In this document: positions 14,709-23,389 of the stretch, one piece after another | Position numbering within the stretch: the first letter of the stretch is position 1 | How the letters are laid out: the number at the start of each line of letters is the position of its first letter | Notes under the pieces: generated by a model | Databases searched by the model: none | The model's input: only the letters and a program-made list of their open reading frames with translations | What the model was told of the DNA's origin: nothing | NCBI GenBank assembly: GCA_964458015.1 | Contig: CAYWGR010000038.1 | Span: 1-34,451, forward strand | Length of the DNA stretch: 34,451 nucleotides | Reading direction: 5' to 3' | DNA from: CAYWGR01 sp964458015 | GTDB taxonomy: Bacteria > Planctomycetota > Planctomycetia > Pirellulales > Thermoguttaceae | Translations under genes and position numbers: made by a program

Positions 14709-15515
14709 ATGACAGCTTCGGTACGAAATTGGTGTTTCGGTTCAACGGCCATCATGTTTTTGTTGGCAGGCTTCGCGTGGGCCGCCGAGGGCCGTGCCCG
14801 TTCCGCAAAAAACGGTGATTATAATCCCGCCGATCCGACCGTTGAGATGTTCGCGGCCATTGAGAAAGGCGATATTGCCGTGAAGTTGATTCCCAAGGAC
14901 TCGACGCAGTGTCGCGTGATGATTGAAAACAAGACCAACAAGCCGTTGAACGTCAAGTTGCCCGAAGCTTTCGCGGGCGTGCCCGTGTTGGCCCAAGCCG
15001 GCGGCGGAGGTTCGAGCCGCAGCAACAATAACAACAGCAACCAGACCATGGGCGGCGGCATGGGCATGGGCGGCGGCGGCATGGGCATGGGCGGCGGCGG
15101 CGGCGGCGGCGGTTTCTTCAACGTCGCGCCTGAAAAAGTCGGCCAATTCAAAGTTGCCACCGTTTGCCTCGAACACGGCAAACGTGAACCGCACGAACAG
15201 GTTCCCTACGAAATCAAGCCTTTGAAGAGCTTCACCACCAAGCCGGGCGTCCATGAATTGTGCCAACTGCTCAGCAGCGGCCAAATCAGTCAGCGAGCCG
15301 CCCAAGCTGCCGCTTGGCACCTGAGCAACAATATGAGCTGGGAAGAACTGGCAGCCAAACGGCTTCGCTTTGCTAACGGCACGAACCAGCCTTATTTCAG
15401 TCAGGAAGAAATTCAGACCGGCATGAAGCTTGCCTTCACCGCTGTCCGGCTTTCCGCCGAACGCCAGAAAAAAACCGAAACCACAACCTCGGCCCAATCG
15501 GCCGGCAAGAACTAA
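14709..15515 (+). CDS. Secreted Gly/Met-rich protein, unknown function
   Basis: No family recognised. ATG 14709 is preferred over the longer frame from 14625 because it begins a signal peptide (RNWCFGSTAIMFLLAGFAWA). That gives 268 residues. After an N-terminal beta-like domain (VEMFAAIEKGDIAVKLIPKD, CRVMIENKTNKPLNVKLPEAFAG) comes a low-complexity stretch: Gly/Ser/Asn-rich, then GMG-GGG repeats encoded by near-pure GGC/ATG codons (about 15047-15111). The C-terminal domain has one extended region with Cys residues and a helical part (ISQRAAQAAAWHLSNNMSWEELAAKRL). It ends at a strong terminator and appears monocistronic. Similar flexible-linker proteins are common in planctomycetes, mostly unnamed. 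Confidence 0.75.
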   Translation: MTASVRNWCFGSTAIMFLLAGFAWAAEGRARSAKNGDYNPADPTVEMFAAIEKGDIAVKLIPKDSTQCRVMIENKTNKPLNVKLPEAFAGVPVLAQAGGGGSSRSNNNNSNQTMGGGMGMGGGGMGMGGGGGGGGFFNVAPEKVGQFKVATVCLEHGKREPHEQVPYEIKPLKSFTTKPGVHELCQLLSSGQISQRAAQAAAWHLSNNMSWEELAAKRLRFANGTNQPYFSQEEIQTGMKLAFTAVRLSAERQKKTETTTSAQSAGKN

Positions 15516-15550
15516 CGGTTGAGGGATAGTCGATATAATTCGATTGATAG

Positions 15551-15585
15551 AAAAGCCCCATGACAATCGTCGTGGGGCTTTTTTT
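15551..15585 (+). terminator. Strong intrinsic terminator
   Basis: AAAAGCCCCATGAC pairs with GTCGTGGGGCTTTT (14 bp, one T-G wobble) around an AATC tetraloop, followed by a run of T. It lies 35 bases past the Gly/Met-rich gene. The A-run on the left means it could also stop minus-strand transcripts coming from the coiled-coil gene that ends at 15608, making it bidirectional. Confidence 0.9.
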
Positions 15586-15607
15586 AATATCTCGTGAAAA
15601 TTTTCCG

Positions 15608-17539
15608 TCAGGCGGAAACGGTCGCCTCTTCACGCGAGAATAAGCCCGAGCGAAGGCGCTGTAACTCGTGCTGATATTTCAACCGTTCGCTCTGCCAACG
15701 CCGCGATTGCTCGCGGATTTTTTCTTCTTGTTGCTCAAGCACTTCTTCCCGGGCGACCAGCCGTGACGCTTGCATCCGCCCTTCTTCTTGAAGCCCCGCA
15801 TGCCATTGTTCGAATCGCCGTTTCTGTTCGGCTAATGCCTCGTAACGTTCGAGCAATTGGCCTCGAATCGTTTCCAATTCTTTTTTCCTTTCGGCCAATT
15901 CGGCGTTTGCTTGGGCATACTGCTCGGCCAATTTCGTTCGGATGCGGCCCAACGACCGCGTCAGTGCGGCCGGCGGCGCCGCGCCCGCGAGTTGGGCCCA
16001 AAGTTCTTCGGTGGCTAGGCGAATTTCGAGCGTCTCACGATGCATCCGCCCCAATTCCGAACGCAACTGCTTTAAAGCCGACCGGCATTGATCGACATGG
16101 TCGGCACGCCGCTGAACCGCTTGACGTTTCTCCTCCAACTCGCTCGTCATTTGCCGATGCTCGGCGGCCATCTGCTCGCGCAACGCGGTTGTTTCCTCCT
16201 GGAATGTTTGCCGCTCGGCGGCAAATTGTTCCTGTAGCTTCAGCGTTTCCGCTTGCGCTTCGGCCAATCGCATTTCCGCTTCCTCGACTTGCTTCCTGCG
16301 AGCCGTCGACATCTCGGTTAAACGCTGCAATTCCTCTTCTTGCTGGGCCGTGGTAATCGAGATCCGTTTCTGCAAGGCGGTTTCCGCGGCGGCCAATCGT
16401 GTCAATCGCTTTTCAGCCTCCTGTTCTTGCTGGAACAGTTCTTCACGCAGCCGGGACGCCTCTTTTTCACGCAATAGAACCGCCTGCAACTGATCGGCGA
16501 CTTCGCGCTCATGCCGGGCAACCGCCACGGCTTGTGCCGTTATCTCTTGCCGTTGTTTTGCCATTTCCTGGTTGAAGGCGGCCACATCGGCTTCGCGTTG
16601 GTTATGCAGCAATTCCGCAATGTCATCCTCCCGTTTGGCCAGTTCTTCGGCTCGAACGAACAAGGCCTGCCGCTGTTTCGTCAGTTCCTCGTTGTAAGCG
16701 GCGACATACGTTTCGTATTCCGTTTGCAAGCGTTCCGCGGCCTCTTGTTCCCGCTTGGCCAGCAATTCCGCGCGATCGTTCAACTCTTGCCGCTGCCGAG
16801 CGAATTCTTGTTCACGAGCGGCAAAATCGGCTTTGCATTCGGCTTGCAATCGTTCCTTCAGTTCCTTTTCTCGTTCGGCCAAGGCCTCGATGCGAGCGTC
16901 CAGCTCTTGCCGCTCTCGGGCAATATCTTCATCGCGAGCAATGGAATCGGACTCCCGTTCGGCCCGCAATTGTTCTGCGATTTCTTTCTCTCGTTCGGCC
17001 AACTTTTCCGCGTGATCCGCCAACTCTTGCCGCTGCCGGGCCAGTTCTTCCTCGTGAGCGATGGAATTCGCTTCCATCGCGCCTTGCAATCGTTCCGCGA
17101 TTTCTTTCTCTCGTTTGGCCAAGGTGTCGGCTCGAACGTCCAGCTCCTTCTGCCGCTGGGCAAGCTTTTCCTCCTGAATGACAAAATCGGCTTCTCGCTC
17201 GCTCAGCCAAAGCCTGGCCGAGCGCGTGTCCGATTCCATCCGCGCCATCCGAGAATTCAATTCCGCCTCGCGACTGTCCAATTCCTTCTGCCGTGAGCGC
17301 AGATGCGCCGAGAGTTGTTCGGCTTGAAGCCGCATTTGTTCCGCAGCCGATTCGTCGGCCGGGGCCACCGATGCCGGAGCCTCCGATGCCGGAGCTTCCA
17401 GCATCGGCACCTCGATGGTCGGCGCACCCGATTCATGGGGAGGGTCGATCCGTTTGGCGAGAGATACGTTCGCCGTCTGCCGGAAGGAAACATCCCGGTT
17501 TTTTTTCGCTTCCACTGATCGAGATTCAGACGTGGACAT
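15608..17539 (-). CDS. Long coiled-coil protein with six 40-residue repeats
   Basis: No named family recognised. From ATG 17539 it has 643 residues: an N-terminal disordered stretch (about 1-65) with APASEAPASVAP repeats, then almost continuous charged helix, predicted coiled coil, to the end. Residues 120-359 are six consecutive 40-residue units of form IAxxEELARQRQELxxRAExLAKREKEIAERLQxExExD. Forty is not a multiple of seven; it fits three hendecads plus a heptad. No signal peptide or membrane segment is seen, so it is probably cytoplasmic and structural, by analogy with SMC-like or filament-forming rods. No Shine-Dalgarno precedes the ATG. Frames continue upstream to 17602 without support. 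Confidence 0.8.
   Translation of the reverse strand: MSTSESRSVEAKKNRDVSFRQTANVSLAKRIDPPHESGAPTIEVPMLEAPASEAPASVAPADESAAEQMRLQAEQLSAHLRSRQKELDSREAELNSRMARMESDTRSARLWLSEREADFVIQEEKLAQRQKELDVRADTLAKREKEIAERLQGAMEANSIAHEEELARQRQELADHAEKLAEREKEIAEQLRAERESDSIARDEDIARERQELDARIEALAEREKELKERLQAECKADFAAREQEFARQRQELNDRAELLAKREQEAAERLQTEYETYVAAYNEELTKQRQALFVRAEELAKREDDIAELLHNQREADVAAFNQEMAKQRQEITAQAVAVARHEREVADQLQAVLLREKEASRLREELFQQEQEAEKRLTRLAAAETALQKRISITTAQQEEELQRLTEMSTARRKQVEEAEMRLAEAQAETLKLQEQFAAERQTFQEETTALREQMAAEHRQMTSELEEKRQAVQRRADHVDQCRSALKQLRSELGRMHRETLEIRLATEELWAQLAGAAPPAALTRSLGRIRTKLAEQYAQANAELAERKKELETIRGQLLERYEALAEQKRRFEQWHAGLQEEGRMQASRLVAREEVLEQQEEKIREQSRRWQSERLKYQHELQRLRSGLFSREEATVSA
16463..17182 (-). 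repeat. Six tandem 120-bp coding repeats
   Basis: A 720-bp block inside the coiled-coil gene, exactly six units of 120 bp. Each contains variants of the minus-strand word for ARQRQEL (plus strand near CTCTTGCCGCTGCCG) and of LAxREKEIAERLQ. The units have diverged and hold no indels, which implies selection on the 40-residue register. Confidence 0.85.
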
Positions 17540-17826
17540 TTTTTTACAAATGGGTCTGGAGTAAATCGGACGGCCGGGCGGTACAATCCGCGCAATCGGC
17601 AAAACTTCCCCAATCTACTACATCGGCACTTCCAGACCCTAAGTTCACAACAGACCGGCGCAAAAGGTAGAATTTGGATGAAAAGCCCCCTCGTATGGGG
17701 TTGTTTTGCCAAGAAATGCTACAAGCCTGCCTGCGAATGCGTGAGCAAACCCAAGCGGCGAGCCCATAGGATGAAACGAAACACTGCCTTAGATAGCATT
17801 GGTCGAAAACGGGTTTTCAACCAAAA
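17540..17826. other. Intergenic region, trxA / coiled-coil gene
   Basis: No gene supported in about 290 bases. A small hairpin at about 17686-17702 (CCCC / GGGG with A/T flanks) lies about 125 bases past the trxA stop and may end that transcript: on the minus strand GGGG is followed by GCTTTTC. The signal is weak. Confidence 0.4.
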
Positions 17827-18156
17827 TTATCCGCCTTTGGCTTGCTCGATGGCTTCCTGAAGACGTTTTTTAGGCTGAACGCCCACAAAACGATCAACAA
17901 CTTCGCCGCCTTTGAAGATCATAACGGTGGGAATGCTGCTGACGCCATAAGCAGAGGCGGTGTTGGGGCTGTCGTCGATGTTGATTTTTCCCACTTTCAG
18001 ACCGCCGACGTTCTCGCCTGCCAATTCCTCGATCACCGGTGCAATCATGCGACAGGGACCGCACCACGGGGCCCAAAAGTCCACGAGAACAGGCTGGGCA
18101 GATTGAAGAACCTCAGCTTCAAAATTTTGGTCCGACAGTTCATGGATTGGATGCAT
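17827..18156 (-). CDS. trxA: Thioredoxin
   Basis: Cytoplasmic dithiol-disulfide oxidoreductase that reduces protein disulfides using electrons from thioredoxin reductase. All features are canonical: 109 residues, FWAPWCGPCR with the active-site pair Cys32-Cys35, the buried Asp26 (VDFWAP), IDDSPNTASAYGV, the cis-Pro loop SSIPTVMIF (Pro76), and the terminal helix. No signal peptide is present. It lies between the kinase gene (150 bases upstream) and the coiled-coil gene (about 290 downstream), all on the minus strand. The gaps suggest separate control. Confidence 0.97.
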   Translation of the reverse strand: MHPIHELSDQNFEAEVLQSAQPVLVDFWAPWCGPCRMIAPVIEELAGENVGGLKVGKINIDDSPNTASAYGVSSIPTVMIFKGGEVVDRFVGVQPKKRLQEAIEQAKGG

Positions 18157-18305
18157 TCCCTAGGTCTCCTTGCAATGGTGAACTGCGCCGGCTTGATCTA
18201 TTACCACACCGACGACCTCTAGTCTCTCGTGGCAATTATAGAACCCCAAACGATAGCGTCAATCCACGCGAGCGGGGTAAGAGATGGGCGTATTGTCCGC
18301 CCTTT

Positions 18306-19808
18306 TTACTTATTTTTCAACTTCGCCGGCGCCAATTGCGATAAGACGTTGCGCAATTGTCTCATGGTAATGGGCATGATGAGTACGGTGCGGTGCTTGG
18401 CAAGTTCCACCTGCGATTTCCACGAACTCTGATTTTCGTCGAGCAACAGCAGCGTGGGAACCGACTGGGTTTCCTGGTCTTTGCCCAGCTTGTTGAAAAT
18501 TTCCACCGCGGGGGAACCAATCTGCTGCGCGTTCAAAATCACGCAATCGGCCAGCGCCGGATCCTGCCGAATCCGAACCGCGGCCCGCACCGGATCCGCC
18601 GTCATTAAGACGCGATAGCCCGCTCGCTTGAAGCCTTCGCGAAAAACATCTTGCATTTTTCCGTCCGACTCGACCACCATCACCGTTCGGCCGGTGTCGG
18701 GCAGCGAAGTAACGGAAGGGGCGCCGCTACGCAGATCGGCGCTGCTGTCGCCTCCCAAGGCGGGCGCTTCCGACTCGAAATCTCCGCTGGCCAATCGCTT
18801 TTCGGCAATGCGAAGATCGGCCACCATGGCCGACGGCGATTGATACCGATACTCCGGATCGAGCATCATGGCCTTGCTGACCACCGCGGCTACGCAGCCG
18901 GGAATCGACGGATCCGCCTTTTGGATCGGAACCACATCCAAGAAACGTTGTTTGCTGAGCCGTTGCAAACGGTCGCGCGTTTCGGCCAGCGGCGGCTGGC
19001 CCGTCAGCATGTTGTAATAAATGCAGCCAAGAAAATAGATGTCGCTACGGGTGTCGTCTTTTCGCACTCCGGTTGCGCGTTCCAAAGCCGCATAGTCCAC
19101 CGTGCGCGTATTTGGCTGATCGGCAAGTTGATCATCCGTAAGAGTCTCATCCATCGAAGCCAGGCCGAAATCCACGATCTTGGCTTCTCCTCGGCTGGAA
19201 ACCAGGATATTGCTCATCTTCAAATCGCGGTGGGTCAAGCTGTTCTCAAACGCATAGCGCAAGGCGTCGGCAATGCCGATCATCATCCGCGTGGCCTCGG
19301 CCGGGTCGAGCTTCTTGCGGATTTTCACGAACTCGCGAAGATTGCGGCCCTCGATGAATTCCATCACCAAAAAATGCGTTCGCCGGTGGGAGGCCACTTC
19401 ATAGATCGGCACGATATTGGGATGGCGCAAAGCGCAGCCTACCTGCCCCTCGCGAATGAACTGATTGGCCTGGGCCGGATTTTCGCTATACCGGTTTCGC
19501 AGCACCTTGAGCGCCACGATTTTTCCGGTGGTGCGATGGACCGCGCGATAGACCCGGGCGAATGTGCCTGTTCCGACCAGATAGAGAACTTTGTAGTCGC
19601 CGAAAAAGAACCCCGACCGCTCGCCTTTTACCAGACGCTCCACCTGGTAATTGGTCATATATTCGCGGCGCACCAAGGCTTGCAGCAGATCCTGAAGCTG
19701 CACATGCCGACTGCCGAACGAAGCCCAGACCTCCTGGAGTTGTCGTTCGTCCAGGAGTCCTAGGTTGAAGGCCCGCTGCGCGATTTGTTCGGCGGTTGGT
19801 TGTCCCAT
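18306..19808 (-). CDS. Ser/Thr protein kinase with C-terminal degenerate receiver domain
   Basis: A 500-residue soluble kinase. Residues 1-65 form a helical domain found ahead of many planctomycete kinases. The kinase domain (about 70-340) has the Gly loop GTGTFARVY (79-87), ATP-Lys101 in ALK, catalytic loop H193-R-D-L-K-x-x-N200, DFG at 213-215 and D256. The APE motif is ALE, still compatible with activity. After an acidic linker (345-372), residues 375-495 have receiver fold order (VMVVES, then CVILNAQQIG, TLLLLDE, VLIMPI). However, the phosphoacceptor Asp is Asn426, the acidic pair is ES, and the conserved Lys before Pro is Met478. It is therefore a pseudoreceiver, probably for binding. 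It may share a transcript with the 94-aa gene upstream. Confidence 0.9.
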   Translation of the reverse strand: MGQPTAEQIAQRAFNLGLLDERQLQEVWASFGSRHVQLQDLLQALVRREYMTNYQVERLVKGERSGFFFGDYKVLYLVGTGTFARVYRAVHRTTGKIVALKVLRNRYSENPAQANQFIREGQVGCALRHPNIVPIYEVASHRRTHFLVMEFIEGRNLREFVKIRKKLDPAEATRMMIGIADALRYAFENSLTHRDLKMSNILVSSRGEAKIVDFGLASMDETLTDDQLADQPNTRTVDYAALERATGVRKDDTRSDIYFLGCIYYNMLTGQPPLAETRDRLQRLSKQRFLDVVPIQKADPSIPGCVAAVVSKAMMLDPEYRYQSPSAMVADLRIAEKRLASGDFESEAPALGGDSSADLRSGAPSVTSLPDTGRTVMVVESDGKMQDVFREGFKRAGYRVLMTADPVRAAVRIRQDPALADCVILNAQQIGSPAVEIFNKLGKDQETQSVPTLLLLDENQSSWKSQVELAKHRTVLIMPITMRQLRNVLSQLAPAKLKNK

Positions 19809-19898
19809 GCCGGTGCCGTTCCCGCTAATCCCAAGGAAATGAAACTGTTCAATCCTAGAAGCCGGAGGCCTCGTTCACAACCCCCTCTGTAAAAGTAC

Positions 19899-20183
19899 TT
19901 ACACCGCCTCATCCAGCTTGCGGCGATACTCGTCCCGCTCGCGCCGGGTAGCTTCGAGATCGAATGTCAGATATTTCATGTCCAAACGCAGTTGGCTGAG
20001 GGCGTCTTGAACCAACAAAAGAATACGGCGACGGCGGCGATTGCTGTCGATAACCCGCGTGAGAAACGGCTCGATTACTTGGCGGTATTCCGATGGCAAA
20101 GTATGGACGGCATCGGTCAAATCGAGAACTTCGCGGGGTACGTCGTCGGTGTTGGGTTTCAGGACGTTGGTCTGGTCGCTCAT
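19899..20183 (-). CDS. Small helical protein, unknown function
   Basis: A 94-residue protein with no recognised family. The start is ATG 20183, placed six bases after AAGGAG; a TTG at 20198 is unlikely because it would precede that site. The sequence has an acidic N-terminus (TDDVPREVLDLTDAVHTLPSEYRQVIEPFL), then a very basic patch of five Arg (SNRRRRRILLLVQDALSQL), then a charged helix (FDLEATRRERDEYRRKLDEAV), predicted coiled coil. The basic patch could bind nucleic acid or membrane, or be part of a dimer interface. It ends 90 bases before the kinase gene on the same strand, so a kinase-linked role is possible but unproved. Confidence 0.7.
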   Translation of the reverse strand: MSDQTNVLKPNTDDVPREVLDLTDAVHTLPSEYRQVIEPFLTRVIDSNRRRRRILLLVQDALSQLRLDMKYLTFDLEATRRERDEYRRKLDEAV

Positions 20184-20499
20184 GGATGTCTCCTTCAAAG
20201 TGGTTGAGACTCACAAAAGCACGTGCTATGCCAGACGACGGACGCCGACCGACAATTGCCACAACCTATTGCGGCATAAGGACTTGCCGTTTTCGCTGTT
20301 TTTTTCTCAAAAACAACCTTGATGACAATTCACTACGTTTGATCTGGATACTATTCGCAAATCCTGATACAAGCACCAGTTACGTCGAAGTAGCGATCCC
20401 GTGAACCTTGTTGTTTTTTAGCCACATCGAGCTTTGTCGTTAGGGTGGAAGCCTTGAGCGGCTTGCGCCCCTGACCGCCTGCTCCGTTGGCCCATAACG
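20184..20499. other. Divergent intergenic region upstream of the large exported protein
   Basis: No gene supported in 316 bases. It must carry promoters for the 94-aa gene (minus) and the 957-residue protein (plus). No clear dyad or promoter pair is seen, and the plus-strand gene lacks an evident Shine-Dalgarno. Confidence 0.4.
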
Positions 20500-23373
20500 A
20501 TGCCCTTTGCTAGAGCTTTTACCGCTGCCGTGTTGCTGCCGGCCGTTCTGGCAATGTCGGCGGCTGCGCAAACGGCATGGCAAGAAGGGTTCGAGGGGCC
20601 GCAGCCGTCGTGGCGCGATGCCGGTGAAAATGCCCGCTTTCGGATCCTTCAACACCAACGAATTCCGAAGGATGCACGGCAAGGCAAAGGCTGCGAGTGG
20701 CTGCAGATCGAAAGCGACGCCGACCCGCCGATCTATTTCGCACACGAAGTCGGACGGCCTCGCGTCATTGCCGAACTTTCGCCGAATGTTTGGGTAAAAT
20801 CGGATCGGCCCGGCATCCAACTGGCCATTCGCATCGTATTGCCGCGATCGACCGACCCAAAATCCGGCAAACCTTTAGCGGCCATTATCACCGGCACGGC
20901 CTATAACGACGTCGGCCGTTGGCAGCGGCTGCAAATCGCCGGCGTTCCTACTCTGCTGACTCGGCAGGTCCACGTGTTGCGCATGCAATTTGGGCCTCAA
21001 GTCGACGACCGCGAAGCTTACGTTGATTGTATATTGTTGAACGTTCACAGCGGGCCGGGCATTACGAATGTTTGGATCGACGATTTGGAAGTTGCCGGCT
21101 ATGCGGCCACGGGCACGGCGCCCTCCGAGGAACAAGGCCCCGCCCTTTCGCCGCCGCAACAGACGGCCGACGCCTGGACGCCCAAACCGCCGGTCTCCTC
21201 GGATGTCGCAACCGCCGCTCCCGGTGCGGAAGTTTCTCCCTTGGTGCCGGTTCGTTTGCCGCCGGTTTCGTCGGCCTCCGCCGAGAATGCCGCGCCGACG
21301 GGCAGCAGTCCATCTTCCTTACCGAGACTCACGGCGGTCTCCGGCAGTTCCAACGCCTTCTCGGCCGTTCCCTCGGCAGCAGGTGCGCCGCCGCGACGCT
21401 CTGTAAAACTGGTCGGATCGGTACTCTTAATCAACGGCCGCCCCATGTTCCCCCGCATGATCCAGCATCGCGGCGAGCCGTTGTCGGTGTTGAAACGCAT
21501 TGGATTCAATACCGTTTGGCTCGAACGCTTGCCCGCGCCCGAAATTTTGGAAGAGGCCGACCGGCTCGGGCTTTGGTTGATCTGTCCGCCGCCTCGCGCC
21601 GCGGAAGGACCGCTGATGGACATTGGACCGGCGTTCGACAGCGTTTTGGCCTGGGATTTGGGCAACGATTTAACGGAGGCCGAACTCGATGCAGTGCAGC
21701 GTTGGGCCGAGCAAGTTCGTGCCGCAGATCGTCGAGGCAATCGCCCGCTGATTTGTCGTCCCCGAGTTGATTTGCGCGGTTACAGTCGCGCGACCGATCT
21801 GTTGCTGATCGATCGTCGGCCGCTGGGCACAAGTTTGAACTTGAATGATTATGCCCAATGGGTGCGACGCCAACCGCTTTTGGCTCGGCCCGGCACGTCG
21901 GTTTGGACTACGGTGCAAACGCAGCCCAACGAATCGCTTCGCCAACAGCTTGCGGTTTTAGATCCGAGCAGGCCGCCGCCGACGGTAGTTTCGCCCGATC
22001 AAATCCGACTGTTGGCCTATACGGCGGTTTCAGCCGGAAGCCGGGGGCTCCTGTTCCTCTCGGATTCGCCCTTGGACGGCCCCGACGCCGAAACGCAACA
22101 GCGGGCCATGTCGATGGAATTGCTCAATCTCGAACTGGAACTGATCGAACCTTGGGCCGCGGCGGGCAGCTACGTGGCTTCGGCCGATTCCAGTGCGGCG
22201 GAAGTGGTCGGTTCTGTTTTACGCACCGAACGCGCGCGGCTGCTGTTGCCGATCTGGTCGGCCCCGATGTCGCAGTGCGTGCCGCCCCAATCGGCGGCAA
22301 ACTCCTTGTCGCTCATCGCGCCGGGCGTGCCCGAGGCTTCCAACGCTTACGAACTGACCCCCGCCGGCGTCCGCGCCTTGCAGCACAAACGTGTGGCGGG
22401 CGGCATGTGCGTCACTTTGGACGAATTCGGATTGACCACGCAAATCCTATTGGCGCACGATCCCTTGATCATCAATGCGGTCAATCGCAAGACCTCGGAA
22501 ACAGGGCGTCGCGCCGCCGAATTGCAGCGGCATTTGGCCGTGCATAAAATGAATTCCGTGCAAGCGATATCCGGTCATATTGCTTCGCGCATGCCCGTCA
22601 ACGGCCCGCCGCAATGGCTGAAAACCGCGCGTGAAAATCTTCAGACTTGCGATGCCCAGCTAGCTGCCGGCAATGCGTTGGGCGCGGCACAAAACGCGCA
22701 GCGTGCCCAGCGATCGCTCCGCATGATCGAACGTGCGTATTGGGATGCCGCCGTCAAGGGTCTTGTCTCGCCGGTCACCAGCCCCGCCGCGGTCGGCTTC
22801 GATACGCTGCCGTATCATTGGCGGTTGGTCAATCGCTTGGCTGTCGGTCACTTCGGCCCTAATCGGATTGCCGGCGGCGATTTTGAAGACATCAACACGA
22901 TGATGCGCGCCGGTTGGCGCTATATTCAAAACTCTACGCCGTCTCTGCAAACGGCCGTCGATCTGTCGCCCTCGGCAGCACGCAGCGGCCGGTTGGGACT
23001 TCGTCTGCTGGCGGCTGCCGCTGATCCGAAAAGTCCCCCCGCCGTGGTCGAAACGCCGCCGGTGCTGTTCACCAGTCCTTCAATTTCCGTCGAAGCCGGA
23101 CAACTCCTTTGCATTTTCGGTTGGGTCCACGTGCCTTCGCCCATCCTGGGCAGCACCGACGGACTGCTGGTCGTCGATTCGCTGACGGGCGAGGCATTGG
23201 CCGACCGCATTGGTCAAACCAAGGAATGGCGACAGTTCGCCTTGTATCGCGTTGCACCGCAGTCGGGGGTTATGTGCGTTACATTCGCTCTCTCAGGCAT
23301 TGGCGAAGCGAGGCTCGACGACGTCGCCATCCAAGTTCTCGAAGGCAACGCAGCCGTAACGCAATCCAGATAA
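20500..23373 (+). CDS. Large exported protein with glycosidase-like core and CBM-like ends
   Basis: A 957-residue protein with a signal peptide (1-24, cut at SAAAQ). Residues about 27-205 form a jellyroll-like domain (WQEGFEGPQPSW ... VWIDDLEVAGYA), reminiscent of carbohydrate-binding modules. A Pro/Ala/Ser linker (about 206-300) follows. From about 305 to 560 it follows a GH2/GH42-type barrel start: LINGRPMFPRMIQHRGEP, GFNTVWLERLPAPEILEEADRLGLWLI and VLAWDLGNDLTEAE. In active enzymes the last motif carries a catalytic Glu after Gly-Asn; here that residue is Asp. A helical stretch (about 660-740) precedes a second CBM-like domain (IAGGDFEDINTMMRAGWRYIQN ... ARLDDVAIQVLEG). I infer a surface or periplasmic glycan-binding, perhaps non-catalytic protein. 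It is paired with the next gene. Confidence 0.7.
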   Translation: MPFARAFTAAVLLPAVLAMSAAAQTAWQEGFEGPQPSWRDAGENARFRILQHQRIPKDARQGKGCEWLQIESDADPPIYFAHEVGRPRVIAELSPNVWVKSDRPGIQLAIRIVLPRSTDPKSGKPLAAIITGTAYNDVGRWQRLQIAGVPTLLTRQVHVLRMQFGPQVDDREAYVDCILLNVHSGPGITNVWIDDLEVAGYAATGTAPSEEQGPALSPPQQTADAWTPKPPVSSDVATAAPGAEVSPLVPVRLPPVSSASAENAAPTGSSPSSLPRLTAVSGSSNAFSAVPSAAGAPPRRSVKLVGSVLLINGRPMFPRMIQHRGEPLSVLKRIGFNTVWLERLPAPEILEEADRLGLWLICPPPRAAEGPLMDIGPAFDSVLAWDLGNDLTEAELDAVQRWAEQVRAADRRGNRPLICRPRVDLRGYSRATDLLLIDRRPLGTSLNLNDYAQWVRRQPLLARPGTSVWTTVQTQPNESLRQQLAVLDPSRPPPTVVSPDQIRLLAYTAVSAGSRGLLFLSDSPLDGPDAETQQRAMSMELLNLELELIEPWAAAGSYVASADSSAAEVVGSVLRTERARLLLPIWSAPMSQCVPPQSAANSLSLIAPGVPEASNAYELTPAGVRALQHKRVAGGMCVTLDEFGLTTQILLAHDPLIINAVNRKTSETGRRAAELQRHLAVHKMNSVQAISGHIASRMPVNGPPQWLKTARENLQTCDAQLAAGNALGAAQNAQRAQRSLRMIERAYWDAAVKGLVSPVTSPAAVGFDTLPYHWRLVNRLAVGHFGPNRIAGGDFEDINTMMRAGWRYIQNSTPSLQTAVDLSPSAARSGRLGLRLLAAAADPKSPPAVVETPPVLFTSPSISVEAGQLLCIFGWVHVPSPILGSTDGLLVVDSLTGEALADRIGQTKEWRQFALYRVAPQSGVMCVTFALSGIGEARLDDVAIQVLEGNAAVTQSR

Positions 23374-23389
23374 GATCAAGGAGCAATCC

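Noticed and set aside
14742..15566. 274-codon open frame opposite the Gly/Met-rich gene
   Set aside because: Its Ala/His runs are the complement of the GGC/ATG tract. It overlaps the strong plus-strand terminator and has no start signal.
16511..17296. 261-codon open frame opposite the coiled-coil repeats
   Set aside because: The hydrophobic Phe/Leu-rich product is the complement of Glu/Lys/Arg-rich heptads. Its apparent repeats are the shadow of the coiled-coil units.
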